Of a stretch of DNA of 64,000 nucleotides, positions 1 through 7,954 are shown in pieces (within the stretch, counting starts at the first letter, position 1; the number at the start of each line of letters is the position of its first letter). The position numbers and the translations under genes were made by a program. Source of the DNA: Candidatus Sulfopaludibacter sp. SbA3 (GTDB taxonomy: Bacteria; Acidobacteriota; Terriglobia; Bryobacterales; Bryobacteraceae). The DNA lies in assembly GCA_945890485.1 (NCBI GenBank), contig CAMDCN010000002.1:310001-374000 (forward strand), in the 5' to 3' direction. The notes under the pieces were generated by a model. It saw only the letters and a list, made by a program, of their open reading frames with translations. It did not search any database and was not told the DNA's origin.

Positions 1-1
1 C

Positions 2-223
2 ATCCCGGTGATTCCGCACGGTGGCGGCCTGAACGGCTCTTCGCATTTCATCCTGTCGCAGGTGAACTCTCCGTGGGCCGAACTGTTTCTGCCGCCTCCC
101 GGTGGTCCGAAAGAGGTGTACCAGTTGTTTGAGGAGAACTACAACATCAGCCGCGGTCCGGAAGGGATTTACATGCGGCCGCCCGAGCGTCCCGGCTTCG
201 GCTGGGACTACGTGGTCAGCTAA
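2..223 (+). CDS. enolase-superfamily dehydratase/racemase, C-terminal fragment
   Basis: Only the last 73 residues lie in the window; the 5' part is cut off at the window edge. The reading frame is open from base 2 and begins with IPVIPHGGG, which matches the C-terminal barrel strand of the mandelate racemase/L-rhamnonate dehydratase branch, where a PHG motif near the C-terminus is usual. The tail ends in a PERPGFGWD segment, also usual for this superfamily. The likely role is dehydration of a sugar acid, but the metal ligands and acid/base residues are outside the window, so the substrate cannot be assigned. The gene ends convergently with the CPBP-like gene, overlapping it by 4 bp. Two other enolase-superfamily genes occur in this window. 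Confidence 0.7.
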   Translation: MPVIPHGGGLNGSSHFILSQVNSPWAELFLPPPGGPKEVYQLFEENYNISRGPEGIYMRPPERPGFGWDYVVS

Positions 224-804
224 GCCAGCGCCAGTCCCAGTCCGAACAGGACGTGCATCGCAATAGGCCCCGCCAAGCTCCCGGTCTCTTCCCGGAGCTT
301 GGCGGCGGCTAATCCCAACGCGGTCGACCCGACTACGAGCGCGAGCACCGTCGGCCCCGGCGCCCGCTGCTTCATCAACGTCAAGTACATCGAACCCGCG
401 AAGAGGCCGCTCGCCAGCACCGGCAGGCTCCAGTCGCCGAGCTTCTGCTTCACCGGCGCCAAGGCCGCCTGCAACCATCCGCGCACGAACACCTCATCGG
501 CGAAGCCGATGAACGCCCAGAGCCACCAAGGGCCCGGCACCGCGCCGGTCACCCCGACACTAGCTCCGAGGACCACGCTGACAGGCACCATCCAGATCCA
601 GGGCAGCTTCTTACCCGGTGCGCGTAGGCCGTAGTCGCCGGAACCGGCGAAATACATTCCCGTAGCGAACAGAACGAGAATCGCTCGCGACAGCGCCAAC
701 TGTTGGTCCACCGGAACCAGGGCCCACCGAGCAGCCTCCGTCGCCATCAAGAGCGCCATCCACGCCGCCGCCACCCCAATACCAACACTATGGAACTGCA
801 TCAT
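220..804 (-). CDS. CPBP/CAAX-protease-like membrane protein, degenerate active site
   Basis: This 194-residue protein has several hydrophobic segments and looks like a small CPBP (CAAX prenyl protease/bacteriocin-processing, ABI) family member. Known members carry EExxxR, FxxxH and HxxxN/D motifs that bind metal in the membrane. Here the first motif reads DEVFVRG, so the first Glu is Asp. The second-motif region reads LFAGSMYL, where the His is replaced by Tyr. The third reads HVLFG, which keeps His but lacks the Asn/Asp. The fold assignment is reasonable, but protease activity is doubtful. The gene starts at an ATG and diverges from the EamA transporter gene. Confidence 0.6.
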   Translation of the reverse strand: MMQFHSVGIGVAAAWMALLMATEAARWALVPVDQQLALSRAILVLFATGMYFAGSGDYGLRAPGKKLPWIWMVPVSVVLGASVGVTGAVPGPWWLWAFIGFADEVFVRGWLQAALAPVKQKLGDWSLPVLASGLFAGSMYLTLMKQRAPGPTVLALVVGSTALGLAAAKLREETGSLAGPIAMHVLFGLGLALA

Positions 805-911
805 TCGATAATAGAGTCATCTCGAACTCGCGAGCCTACTGGCAACTCACATTAACCGCCCTTCTCTGGGGCACCTCCTGGATTTGCGGACGGCTTGTCT
901 CGGGCGAAGGG

Positions 912-1688
912 GTGCCGGCGGTCTATGGTTCGCTGGGCCGGTTCGGGTTCGGCTCGCTTGGTCTGCTCGTCGTCCTACTCTTTTACCGGCCGTGGCCGGC
1001 ACTGACGGCGCCGCTCTTCTGGCGGCTGAGCGCGATGGGCCTGTTTGGCGTGTTCTTCTACAACATCTGCTTCTTTAATGGGCTGCAGACGGTGCCGGCG
1101 GGCCGCGCGTCGATGGTCGCCTCCATGCAACCGATGTTTGTGTTTCTCTTCTCGGCGCTCGTTTGGGGAGAGAAGGTGACTCCGCTGAAGGTCGGTGGCC
1201 TGCTGGTCAGCTTGGCTGGGGCGGTGCTGGTGCTTTCGCAGGGCGAACCCGGCCGCCTGTTTGCCAAGGGGCTGAACTCGGGCGACCTGTGGATTCTGGG
1301 CTGTGCCGTATCGTGGGTGGTCTATACGCTGCTCGGCCGTACGGTGATGGGAAAGATATCGGCGGTGGCCGCGACGGCGTACTCGACGTGGATCGGCACG
1401 GCGGGGCTGGTGGCTTACGCCGCGCTGCAACCTGTTCCGGAGGCGCCCTGGAGCACGACCGTCTGGCTGGCCTCCGCGTTCCTCGGTCTGGGCGGCACTA
1501 CGTTGGCGTTTCTGCTTTACCTCAAGGGCATTGGACAGATCGGGCCGAGCCGAGCCTCCATCTTCATCAATCTGGTGCCGGTCTTCGGCGTCAGTCTCAG
1601 TTCGCTCTTCCTGGGCGAATCGATCAGCGGGGTGACGCTGCTGGGCGGCGCGATTGTTATCGCTGGGGTCCGGATGTTGAACCGATGA
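912..1688 (+). CDS. EamA/DMT-family transporter
   Basis: This is a ten-helix drug/metabolite transporter superfamily protein with two EamA repeats, probably exporting a small metabolite across the inner membrane. The second repeat begins around residue 120 with LWILGCAVSWVVYTLLGR. The GTG at 912 is the first conventional start in frame, but it removes helix 1: the same frame upstream (about 834-911) encodes YWQLTLTALLWGTSWICGR, a typical EamA first helix. No in-frame ATG, GTG or TTG precedes that stretch. An ATG at 790 lies in another frame that runs into TAA near 853. The true N-terminus therefore needs a non-standard start or reflects a 1-bp frameshift. The 3' end overlaps tag convergently by 32 bp. 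Confidence 0.8.
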   Translation: MPAVYGSLGRFGFGSLGLLVVLLFYRPWPALTAPLFWRLSAMGLFGVFFYNICFFNGLQTVPAGRASMVASMQPMFVFLFSALVWGEKVTPLKVGGLLVSLAGAVLVLSQGEPGRLFAKGLNSGDLWILGCAVSWVVYTLLGRTVMGKISAVAATAYSTWIGTAGLVAYAALQPVPEAPWSTTVWLASAFLGLGGTTLAFLLYLKGIGQIGPSRASIFINLVPVFGVSLSSLFLGESISGVTLLGGAIVIAGVRMLNR

Positions 1689-2187
1689 TCTGGTGGTACA
1701 CCGGGCAGTCCGGATCGTGCGCGCCGGGCAGGTAGCCGGTGCTGACCAGGAACTCATTCACGATCTCTCCACCCGTGAAGACGAAGGTCTTTTTGAAGAG
1801 CTTCGTCCAGGCGTGACGGTCGAGCGGATGGTGGGCGTCGAGGAAATTACGAAACGAACCCATGGCCTGAATCCGGCGGGCGTTTTCGATGGCGGCGTTT
1901 ACCTTCAGCCGGTTGCGGATAATCCCCGCGTCGGCGAGCAGGCGGGCGCGATCTTGTTCGCCATACGCGGCTACCTTAGCAATGTCGAAATTGTCATAGG
2001 CCCGGCGAAAGGCATCGCGCTTCTTGAGGATGGTGAGCCACGAGAGCCCGGCCTGATTGATTTCGAGAATCAGCCGTTCGAAGAGTTCGTCCTCCGTCGC
2101 CAGCGGGAAGCCGTATTCGGTGTTGTGATAGTGCGTGTTCCATTGGTCCATTCCCTGGCGGACGGCGGCGCAGTACGATAAGCCCAT
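1657..2187 (-). CDS. tag: DNA-3-methyladenine glycosylase I
   Basis: This is a base-excision repair enzyme removing 3-methyladenine from alkylated DNA in the cytoplasm. The start chosen is the ATG at 2187, giving MGLSYC and about 176 residues; an AAGGAG lies just upstream. Family motifs are present: YHNTEYGFP near the N-terminus, then QAGLSWLTILKKRDAFR with the helix-hairpin-helix glycosylase region, and a C-terminal HDPDCPVYH. Cys6, a His in the YHN motif and the C-terminal His and Cys are plausible ligands of the Tag structural zinc. A longer in-frame extension (to 2250) is possible but not homologous-looking. The start codon abuts that of the divergent downstream gene. Confidence 0.9.
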   Translation of the reverse strand: MGLSYCAAVRQGMDQWNTHYHNTEYGFPLATEDELFERLILEINQAGLSWLTILKKRDAFRRAYDNFDIAKVAAYGEQDRARLLADAGIIRNRLKVNAAIENARRIQAMGSFRNFLDAHHPLDRHAWTKLFKKTFVFTGGEIVNEFLVSTGYLPGAHDPDCPVYHQIIGSTSGPQR

Positions 2188-2628
2188 ATGCTCCTTATTG
2201 TCGCGGCTCTGGTGATCCAATTGCCGCCGTTGCCGGCGGCTGACCCCCACGCCTCCGCGACCATGCCCGGCTGGGCGAAGGCCGCGCGCGCCGTTTTACG
2301 AAACGAACCCAATGTCGAGTATACGTGGACCGGCGCCACGGTCGCCCACCTTGAACTCATCCGCCGCCTTCCCGACGAAGCTCCCGGCAAGCAGCAGTAC
2401 GTCGAGTTTCTGAAGGAGGCCTATGGATACAACATCGACCGGCTGAACGCCGCCTACGGCCTGCAGGCCAGTTCGTTTACCGACCTCTATTCCTTCGACT
2501 ACCGGGCGCTCGACCGCGGGCGGGAAGCCGTCCGCCGCGACGACTTGGCCTTTCTTCGCGCCTTAAACGAGACGCTTTTCGCCGAAGCCGGTAAATTGAT
2601 TGGCCATCGCGTCCGATTTCCCGATTGA
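2188..2628 (+). CDS. exported hypothetical protein, GH42-like C-terminal segment
   Basis: This 146-residue protein starts [18 protein letters not shown], a probable Sec signal peptide. The C-terminal half (about residues 70-140), with [19 protein letters not shown] followed by a [16 protein letters not shown] helix, resembles the segment of GH42/GH-A beta-galactosidase-like enzymes where a helix and 'LN-aa-yg' motif follow the first barrel strands. No catalytic acid pair or complete barrel is present, so it is not an intact glycosidase; it may be a remnant or a small domain reused. The ATG lies directly next to the tag ATG on the other strand (CATATG), and no Shine-Dalgarno is visible upstream. 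Function unknown. Confidence 0.5.
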   Translation: MLLIVAALVIQLPPLPAADPHASATMPGWAKAARAVLRNEPNVEYTWTGATVAHLELIRRLPDEAPGKQQYVEFLKEAYGYNIDRLNAAYGLQASSFTDLYSFDYRALDRGREAVRRDDLAFLRALNETLFAEAGKLIGHRVRFPD

Positions 2629-2678
2629 TCCGTAACTCCTGTGTGGCCCCTCGCGAATCTTACACAGGAGAGCCCATT

Positions 2679-3200
2679 ATGAATCGACGCTATTTTCTCG
2701 CCGCCGCCATCACCGCTTCCGCCCTGGGCGCTGCGGGCCGCAGCGTTCGCATCACCAGCTTTGGCCGCAACGGGCAGCGGCAGACTACGGAGGTTGTTCC
2801 CATGATTACCAAGACCGATGCCGAGTGGAAGAAGCAGCTCACCCCGCTGCAATACGACGTCACGCGCCGCAAAGGCACGGAACGGGCGTTCACCGGCGAA
2901 TACAATGCCCACAAGGGCGACGGCATCTATCGCTGCATCTGCTGCGAGACGGCGCTGTTTGACTCCCGGCATAAGTTCGATTCGGGCACCGGCTGGCCCA
3001 GCTTCTATCAGCCGATCGCCAAGGAGAACGTCGGCGAGCACGTCGACAAGTCGCTCTTCATGTCGCGAACCGAGGTCGTTTGCGCGCGGTGCGATGCGCA
3101 TCTGGGTCACGTCTTCGACGATGGGCCGCGTCCCACCGGCCTGCGCTACTGTATGAATTCAGCCTCGCTGCGCTTTGAAGCGCGGACGAGCGAGAAGTAG
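2679..3200 (+). CDS. msrB: peptide-methionine (R)-S-oxide reductase MsrB, exported
   Basis: MsrB reduces the R epimer of methionine sulfoxide in oxidised proteins. The ATG at 2679 follows ACAGGAGAG at good spacing. The N-terminus [11 protein letters not shown] looks like a Tat-type or Sec signal, implying a periplasmic enzyme. Core motifs are present: a zinc site made by the CxxC-like pairs around RCICC and CARC, the GTGWPSFY substrate loop, and [11 protein letters not shown] with the catalytic Cys near the C-terminus. The msrA ribosome-binding site overlaps its stop codon, so the two are probably translationally coupled. The pair likely repairs oxidised envelope proteins. Confidence 0.92.
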   Translation: MNRRYFLAAAITASALGAAGRSVRITSFGRNGQRQTTEVVPMITKTDAEWKKQLTPLQYDVTRRKGTERAFTGEYNAHKGDGIYRCICCETALFDSRHKFDSGTGWPSFYQPIAKENVGEHVDKSLFMSRTEVVCARCDAHLGHVFDDGPRPTGLRYCMNSASLRFEARTSEK

Positions 3201-3210
3201 GAGGAGCGCC

Positions 3211-3858
3211 ATGTTACGGCAAATCGCCATTGTTTCGATGCTCGCGACCGTTGGCTGCGTAGCGGCTCCGCGGATGCCTCTGCCGGACCCCGCGCAGGAT
3301 TTCGACGCGGCCAAGTTAAAAGGCAAGCAGAAAGCGATTTTGGCTGGGGGCTGCTTCTGGTGCACGGAAGCGGTGTTTGAGGCCGTCGCCGGTGTGGAGA
3401 AGGTCGTCTCCGGCTACTCCGGGGGCGATCTTGCTTCGGCGACCTACGAGATGGTTGGTTCTGGACGGACGAAACATGCCGAGGCGATCGAAGTGACGTA
3501 TGACCCCGCCAAGATCTCCTACGGCCAGATCCTGAAGATCTTCTTCGCCGTCGCCCATGATCCGACTCAGTTGAACCGTCAGGGTCCGGACTACGGCCCG
3601 CAGTATCGTTCCGCGATTTTCTTCGCCAACGAAGAGGAGAAGCGGGTGGCCACTGCGTACGTGGCTCAATTGGAACAGGCGAAAGCCTTCAACGGCAAGA
3701 TCGTCACGGAGCTTGCGCAATTGAAGGCTTTCTACCCGGCAGAAGATTATCACCAAGACTTTGTGAAGCGGAATCCGAACCATCCGTATGTGGTGGTGAA
3801 CTCCACTCCCAAGGTCACAAAGCTGAAGAAGGAATTTCCTTCGTTCCTCAAGAAGTAG
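3211..3858 (+). CDS. msrA: peptide-methionine (S)-S-oxide reductase MsrA, lipoprotein
   Basis: MsrA reduces the S epimer of methionine sulfoxide. The ATG at 3211 has an AGGAGG at 3198-3203. The N-terminus has a hydrophobic stretch ending LATVGC, a lipobox, so the mature enzyme is predicted to be membrane-anchored on the periplasmic side. The catalytic motif [12 protein letters not shown] is intact, followed by GYSGG and a YHQDF segment typical of the family. It lies 10 bp after msrB; together they repair both sulfoxide epimers outside the cytoplasm. An upstream in-frame ATG (3175) would extend into msrB and lose the lipobox, so it is not used here. Confidence 0.92.
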   Translation: MLRQIAIVSMLATVGCVAAPRMPLPDPAQDFDAAKLKGKQKAILAGGCFWCTEAVFEAVAGVEKVVSGYSGGDLASATYEMVGSGRTKHAEAIEVTYDPAKISYGQILKIFFAVAHDPTQLNRQGPDYGPQYRSAIFFANEEEKRVATAYVAQLEQAKAFNGKIVTELAQLKAFYPAEDYHQDFVKRNPNHPYVVVNSTPKVTKLKKEFPSFLKK

Positions 3859-3860
3859 CG

Positions 3861-4547
3861 TTAGCGGTCCTGGACGACGAGGAAGTCGAATGGGGTGCCG
3901 CCGCCGGTGGCGTCGATGGCGATCACGGTTGCCGCGGCGCCCATCGGCAGGGAGAGACGGCCGCTCTGAATTGCGATCGTCCGGGTGCCGGCGGGGGTGA
4001 CGCGGGCCATCAGGCCGGTGTTGGCGGGAACGGCGAGGTAGTTCGAATTCACGCCAAAGGGAACATTGGACAGAGCGGCTGTGCGGTTGCGCAAAGTCTG
4101 GAACGGAGCGCCGACGTAGACGTCAACGGCGGGAGCGCTGGGGGCGCCGTGCACAACGCGAACGTAGGCCGAAGCCATGTCGATCGGCAGGATGTCTTGC
4201 AGAAGGAGCAGGCGGAGGCCGGGCGATTTGTCAGGAGTCGCGAAACCGGTGGCAATGACGCTGAAGCTGGCGCCACCGGCAAGACTGACGTTGACTTCGG
4301 CAACTTTAGTCTGGGTCCCGGCGACGAAGACTTGGAATATCCGCTGACCGGCGGGCACGGGGACATAGTCTGACGCGCTCTTGAAGGGGATGCCATCAAG
4401 GGCGACGGCGCCATCAACGTAGATGTCAACGGCGGGGGCGTCGGGGCTGGCGTGGATGACGCGGACACGGGCGCTCGGCGCCTGTCCGAAGGAGAGACCG
4501 GCTACAAGGAGCGCGGCGGCTGCAAGCTTGGCAATCGCAAATTTCAT
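3861..4547 (-). CDS. secreted protein with two DUF4397 domains
   Basis: This exported protein of about 228 residues starts MKFAIAKLAAAALLVAGLSFGQA, a clear signal peptide. The ATG at 4547 is preceded by TTGGAG about nine bases upstream; an upstream TTG adds five residues and is less likely. Two DUF4397 repeats follow: the first begins VRVIHASPDAPAVDIYVDG, and the second VRVVHGAPSAPAVDVYVG. DUF4397 is a beta-rich surface domain found in secreted bacterial proteins with no known catalytic role. The gene ends 2 bp from the convergent msrA stop codon. Confidence 0.85.
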   Translation of the reverse strand: MKFAIAKLAAAALLVAGLSFGQAPSARVRVIHASPDAPAVDIYVDGAVALDGIPFKSASDYVPVPAGQRIFQVFVAGTQTKVAEVNVSLAGGASFSVIATGFATPDKSPGLRLLLLQDILPIDMASAYVRVVHGAPSAPAVDVYVGAPFQTLRNRTAALSNVPFGVNSNYLAVPANTGLMARVTPAGTRTIAIQSGRLSLPMGAAATVIAIDATGGGTPFDFLVVQDR

Positions 4548-4664
4548 CTTTCGTTTCTCCAATTCATTTGGGGTTACGAAAGCGTCGCCACGAACGAGAG
4601 AGGGGTGCGGCGCACGCCTTCTCTTTGTCCGATGCCACTATTTTGAAGCCTGAATCAAAATAAA

Positions 4665-5060
4665 TTAACGTGCACTGCAGGTTTGGCAACTGCCGTACAA
4701 GAGCACTTCGTGGCCGGTGACCTCGAAGCCGGGAGGGGCCATCGCCTTGAAGCCGCTCAGGCAGCCGGTCAGTTCGTAGACCTTTCCACAGCCCTTGCAA
4801 TGAAAATGGTGATGGTGGTCCTTGCCCGCGAGTTCATACCGGGCGGATTCGCCAGGCAGTTCCACCGTGGTCAGCCAGCCTTCTTCGACGAGTGCCTTGA
4901 TGTTGCGGTACACCGTGGCAATGCCAATGCCTTCATGCCCGGTGGTGGCCATTTCGAGAACCTCATTCGGGTTCAGGGGCCGGTCGGCCGTGACGAAGGC
5001 ATCGCGAATGGCTCGCCGCTGGCGCGTATTGCGATTGGGTGCGGAGTCGGGGGAGGGCAT
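4665..5060 (-). CDS. Fur-family metal-responsive repressor (Zur/Fur/PerR type)
   Basis: This is a 131-residue Fur-family transcription factor. The start is the ATG at 5060 (MPSPDSAPNRNTRQ), since upstream codons encode only arginine-rich, non-homologous sequence. A winged helix with GIATVYRNIKALVEEGW matches the Fur DNA-recognition helix. The dimer domain has HHHHFHCKGCGK and a C-terminal CQTC, two CxxC pairs that would bind structural zinc. It is the third gene of a tight operon behind an SmtB-like regulator and a His-rich protein (12-bp gap). That context favours zinc over iron sensing, but this is inference. Confidence 0.88.
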   Translation of the reverse strand: MPSPDSAPNRNTRQRRAIRDAFVTADRPLNPNEVLEMATTGHEGIGIATVYRNIKALVEEGWLTTVELPGESARYELAGKDHHHHFHCKGCGKVYELTGCLSGFKAMAPPGFEVTGHEVLLYGSCQTCSAR

Positions 5061-5071
5061 TCGAGAAAACC

Positions 5072-5419
5072 TTACAGCGTCGCTAAGGGACCGTGGTCGT
5101 CGCAGTGGCCGCTGTGCGGATGGTGGAGATGGCCCGCGACCAGGTAGTCGACGTGGTCGCCGTGCGGAACTGCTTCGTGGCCGCAGCCAGCACCGTGGAC
5201 ATGACCGCTGTCGTGGGCGCCGCAATCGTGCTGCGGGGTGCAGACGGCGGGATTGGCCGGGGACAGACCGATGGTGTGCTCATCAACATGACCATCGTGC
5301 AGATGGTGCAGATGACCGTCGTGCAGATAGTCGACGTGATCGTCGTGTTGGACGGCGGTATGACCGCAGCCCGCTTCATGATGATGCGTATGTTCCGGGT
5401 GGGTATTGCAGGATGACAT
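5072..5419 (-). CDS. histidine-rich metal-binding protein
   Basis: This 115-residue protein is extremely rich in His, with Cys and Asp. Two internal copies of one unit are visible: GCGHTAVQHDDHVDY...HLHHLHDGH (about residues 18-45) and GCGHEAVPHGDHVDY...HLHHPHSGH (about 77-104). No signal peptide or membrane segment is evident, so it is probably a cytoplasmic metal store or chaperone. The ATG at 5419 follows AGGAG within the end of the upstream arsR-type gene, indicating coupling. Between a zinc-type ArsR repressor and a Fur-family regulator, zinc (or a similar divalent metal) buffering is the simplest role. Related His-rich proteins of unproven function exist in other bacteria. Confidence 0.75.
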   Translation of the reverse strand: MSSCNTHPEHTHHHEAGCGHTAVQHDDHVDYLHDGHLHHLHDGHVDEHTIGLSPANPAVCTPQHDCGAHDSGHVHGAGCGHEAVPHGDHVDYLVAGHLHHPHSGHCDDHGPLATL

Positions 5420-5425
5420 TGTTAC

Positions 5426-5821
5426 TTACTCCTTATTGTTGACTAGAGAAGGAAACCGGGATAAGTCAGCCCGGCCCTCACTTGCGTGAGCGAGCGCGTT
5501 AAATACAAGGTCGGCGACGTGTTGATCGGCCAGACCATACAGGATGTGCTTGCCGTTGCGGCGGCGCGAAACGAGACCTTCGTTGCGCAGAACCCGCAAC
5601 CGCTGCGAAATGGTCGACAGGTCCTCGCCCTCCGCCGTGGCGATCTCTGTCACACACGCTTCGCCTTGGCCGAGCAGCGTCAACAGGCGCAGGCGTGGCC
5701 CGTCGCCCATCGCGCGAAAAATGCCGGCGGCCCGTTCAATGGCCCCCGGTTGCACCAGCGCCACGCGTTGGCGGGCGAAGTGGTCGTGGGGGGCGCAGGC
5801 GGGGTCGATTACTTTCGGCAT
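5426..5821 (-). CDS. ArsR/SmtB-family zinc-type sensor repressor
   Basis: This is a winged-helix metal-sensing repressor of about 131 residues. The C-terminal helix reads [17 protein letters not shown], reproducing the SmtB alpha-5 zinc site Asp-x-His-x10-His-x2-Glu. An alpha-3N-like set is also present: N-terminal CAPHDH plus Cys and Glu in GEACVTEIA. The arsenic-type CVC motif is absent. DNA-binding segment [17 protein letters not shown] is typical. The ATG at 5821 is preferred over an upstream TTG (5836) because a perfect operator repeat sits directly upstream of it. First gene of an operon with the His-rich and Fur-family genes; probably autoregulated and derepressed by zinc. Confidence 0.88.
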   Translation of the reverse strand: MPKVIDPACAPHDHFARQRVALVQPGAIERAAGIFRAMGDGPRLRLLTLLGQGEACVTEIATAEGEDLSTISQRLRVLRNEGLVSRRRNGKHILYGLADQHVADLVFNALAHASEGRADLSRFPSLVNNKE

Positions 5822-5824
5822 GGA

Positions 5825-5848
5825 ACACTTGAGCAACTGTTCAAGTGT
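5825..5848. promoter_or_regulatory. inverted-repeat operator of the ArsR-type regulator
   Basis: Perfect 8-bp arms ACACTTGA (5825-5832) and TCAAGTGT (5841-5848) flank an 8-bp centre immediately upstream of the ArsR-type start codon. The inner sequence resembles the TGAnCA/TGTTCA half-sites bound by SmtB/ArsR proteins. It is the expected place for autoregulation of the three-gene metal operon. Confidence 0.7.
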
Positions 5849-5932
5849 GATGGTACGGTGAATCGCCCCACCATGTCAAGCAGCACGAAGCCTGTGTTAC
5901 TCTTAGAAAGTTTTTCCCATTTTTCTTCCACT

Positions 5933-6955
5933 ATGAAACGCGCTCTCATCACCGGTGTAACTGGACAGGACGGTTCTTACCTCGCGGAGTTTCTGCTCCG
6001 CAAGGGCTACGAGGTACACGGCATCAAGCGCCGCTCGAGCAGCTTCAATACCGGGCGGGTCGACAGCATCTACACCGATCTGCATGAGCACGGTAATCGC
6101 TTTTTTCTTCACTTTGGCGACCTCTCGGATACGAGTAGCCTGTGGAAGCTACTGCATGACGTGAAGCCCGATGAGGTGTACAACCTCGCGGCGCAGAGCC
6201 ACGTCCGGGTGAGCTTTGACATTCCGGAGAGCACCGGCGACATTACGGGCATGGGCGCCGCGCGCCTGCTCGAAGGCATCAAGCAGGTTGGCTTAGGCAG
6301 CACCTGCCGGTTCTACCAGGCTTCGTCGAGCGAAATGTTCGGCGCGGCGGATCCGCCGCAGCACGAAGGCACCGTTTTCCATCCCCGTAGCCCGTACGCC
6401 TGCGCCAAGCTGTTCGCGCACTGGCTCACGATCAACTACCGGGAAAGCTACAACATGTTCGCGGTGAGCGGCATTCTGTTCAATCACGAATCCCCCCGCC
6501 GCGGCGAGACGTTCGTGACGCGGAAGATCGCCCGCGCGGTCGCCCACATCAAGAACGGTCTCCAGGACAAGGTATACCTCGGTAACCTCGATTCGAAGCG
6601 CGACTGGGGCTTTGCCAAGGAATACGTCGAAGCCATGTGGCTGATGCTGCAGCAGGAGACCCCGGACGACTACGTAATCGGCACCGGCGAGACCCATACC
6701 GTTCGCGAGTTTGTCGAAGAAGCTTTCGGCCATGTGAATCTGGAATGGGAGAAGTACGTCGAGTTCGACCCGCGCTACCTACGCCCCGCCGAAGTGGACG
6801 CCTTGTTGGCCGACCCCTCGAAGGCTCGCCAAAAGATGGGTTGGGAGCACCAGACCGGCTTTAAAGAACTCGTAAAACTGATGGTGGATGCCGAAATGGA
6901 CGCGATTGCCGCGCGGCAGGCCGGGGTGACCCCGACCAACAGCCTGCACGGTTAA
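5933..6955 (+). CDS. gmd: GDP-mannose 4,6-dehydratase
   Basis: This enzyme converts GDP-mannose to GDP-4-keto-6-deoxymannose, the first step to GDP-L-fucose or GDP-rhamnose. It is a 340-residue extended short-chain dehydrogenase starting at the ATG at 5933. The frame stays open upstream to 5486, but that part is antisense to arsR and non-homologous. Visible signatures are the NADP site [12 protein letters not shown], the active-site SSSEMFG with Ser and Glu, YACAK supplying Tyr and Lys, and [15 protein letters not shown]. It is followed 18 bp later by fcl, so the product is GDP-L-fucose. It starts the five-gene glycan cluster. A second, more divergent paralogue lies at 25989. Confidence 0.95.
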   Translation: MKRALITGVTGQDGSYLAEFLLRKGYEVHGIKRRSSSFNTGRVDSIYTDLHEHGNRFFLHFGDLSDTSSLWKLLHDVKPDEVYNLAAQSHVRVSFDIPESTGDITGMGAARLLEGIKQVGLGSTCRFYQASSSEMFGAADPPQHEGTVFHPRSPYACAKLFAHWLTINYRESYNMFAVSGILFNHESPRRGETFVTRKIARAVAHIKNGLQDKVYLGNLDSKRDWGFAKEYVEAMWLMLQQETPDDYVIGTGETHTVREFVEEAFGHVNLEWEKYVEFDPRYLRPAEVDALLADPSKARQKMGWEHQTGFKELVKLMVDAEMDAIAARQAGVTPTNSLHG

Positions 6956-7927
<972 letters not shown>

Positions 7928-7929
7928 AA

Positions 7930-7947
7930 GAGAACAACGTTGTTCTC
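7930..7947. promoter_or_regulatory. perfect 18-bp palindrome
   Basis: GAGAACAACGTTGTTCTC fills most of the 27-bp gap between fcl and the 1220-aa fusion gene. It is a perfect palindrome with no loop. It could be a dimeric-regulator operator or an RNA hairpin over the ribosome-binding region of the next gene (start at 7955). No run of T follows, so it is not a standard terminator. Confidence 0.5.
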
Positions 7948-7954
7948 CTGATAA

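Noticed and set aside
5486-5932. N-terminal extension of gmd (149 extra residues)
   Set aside because: The extra part is antisense to the ArsR-type gene and does not resemble Gmd, whose NADP motif starts right after the ATG at 5933.
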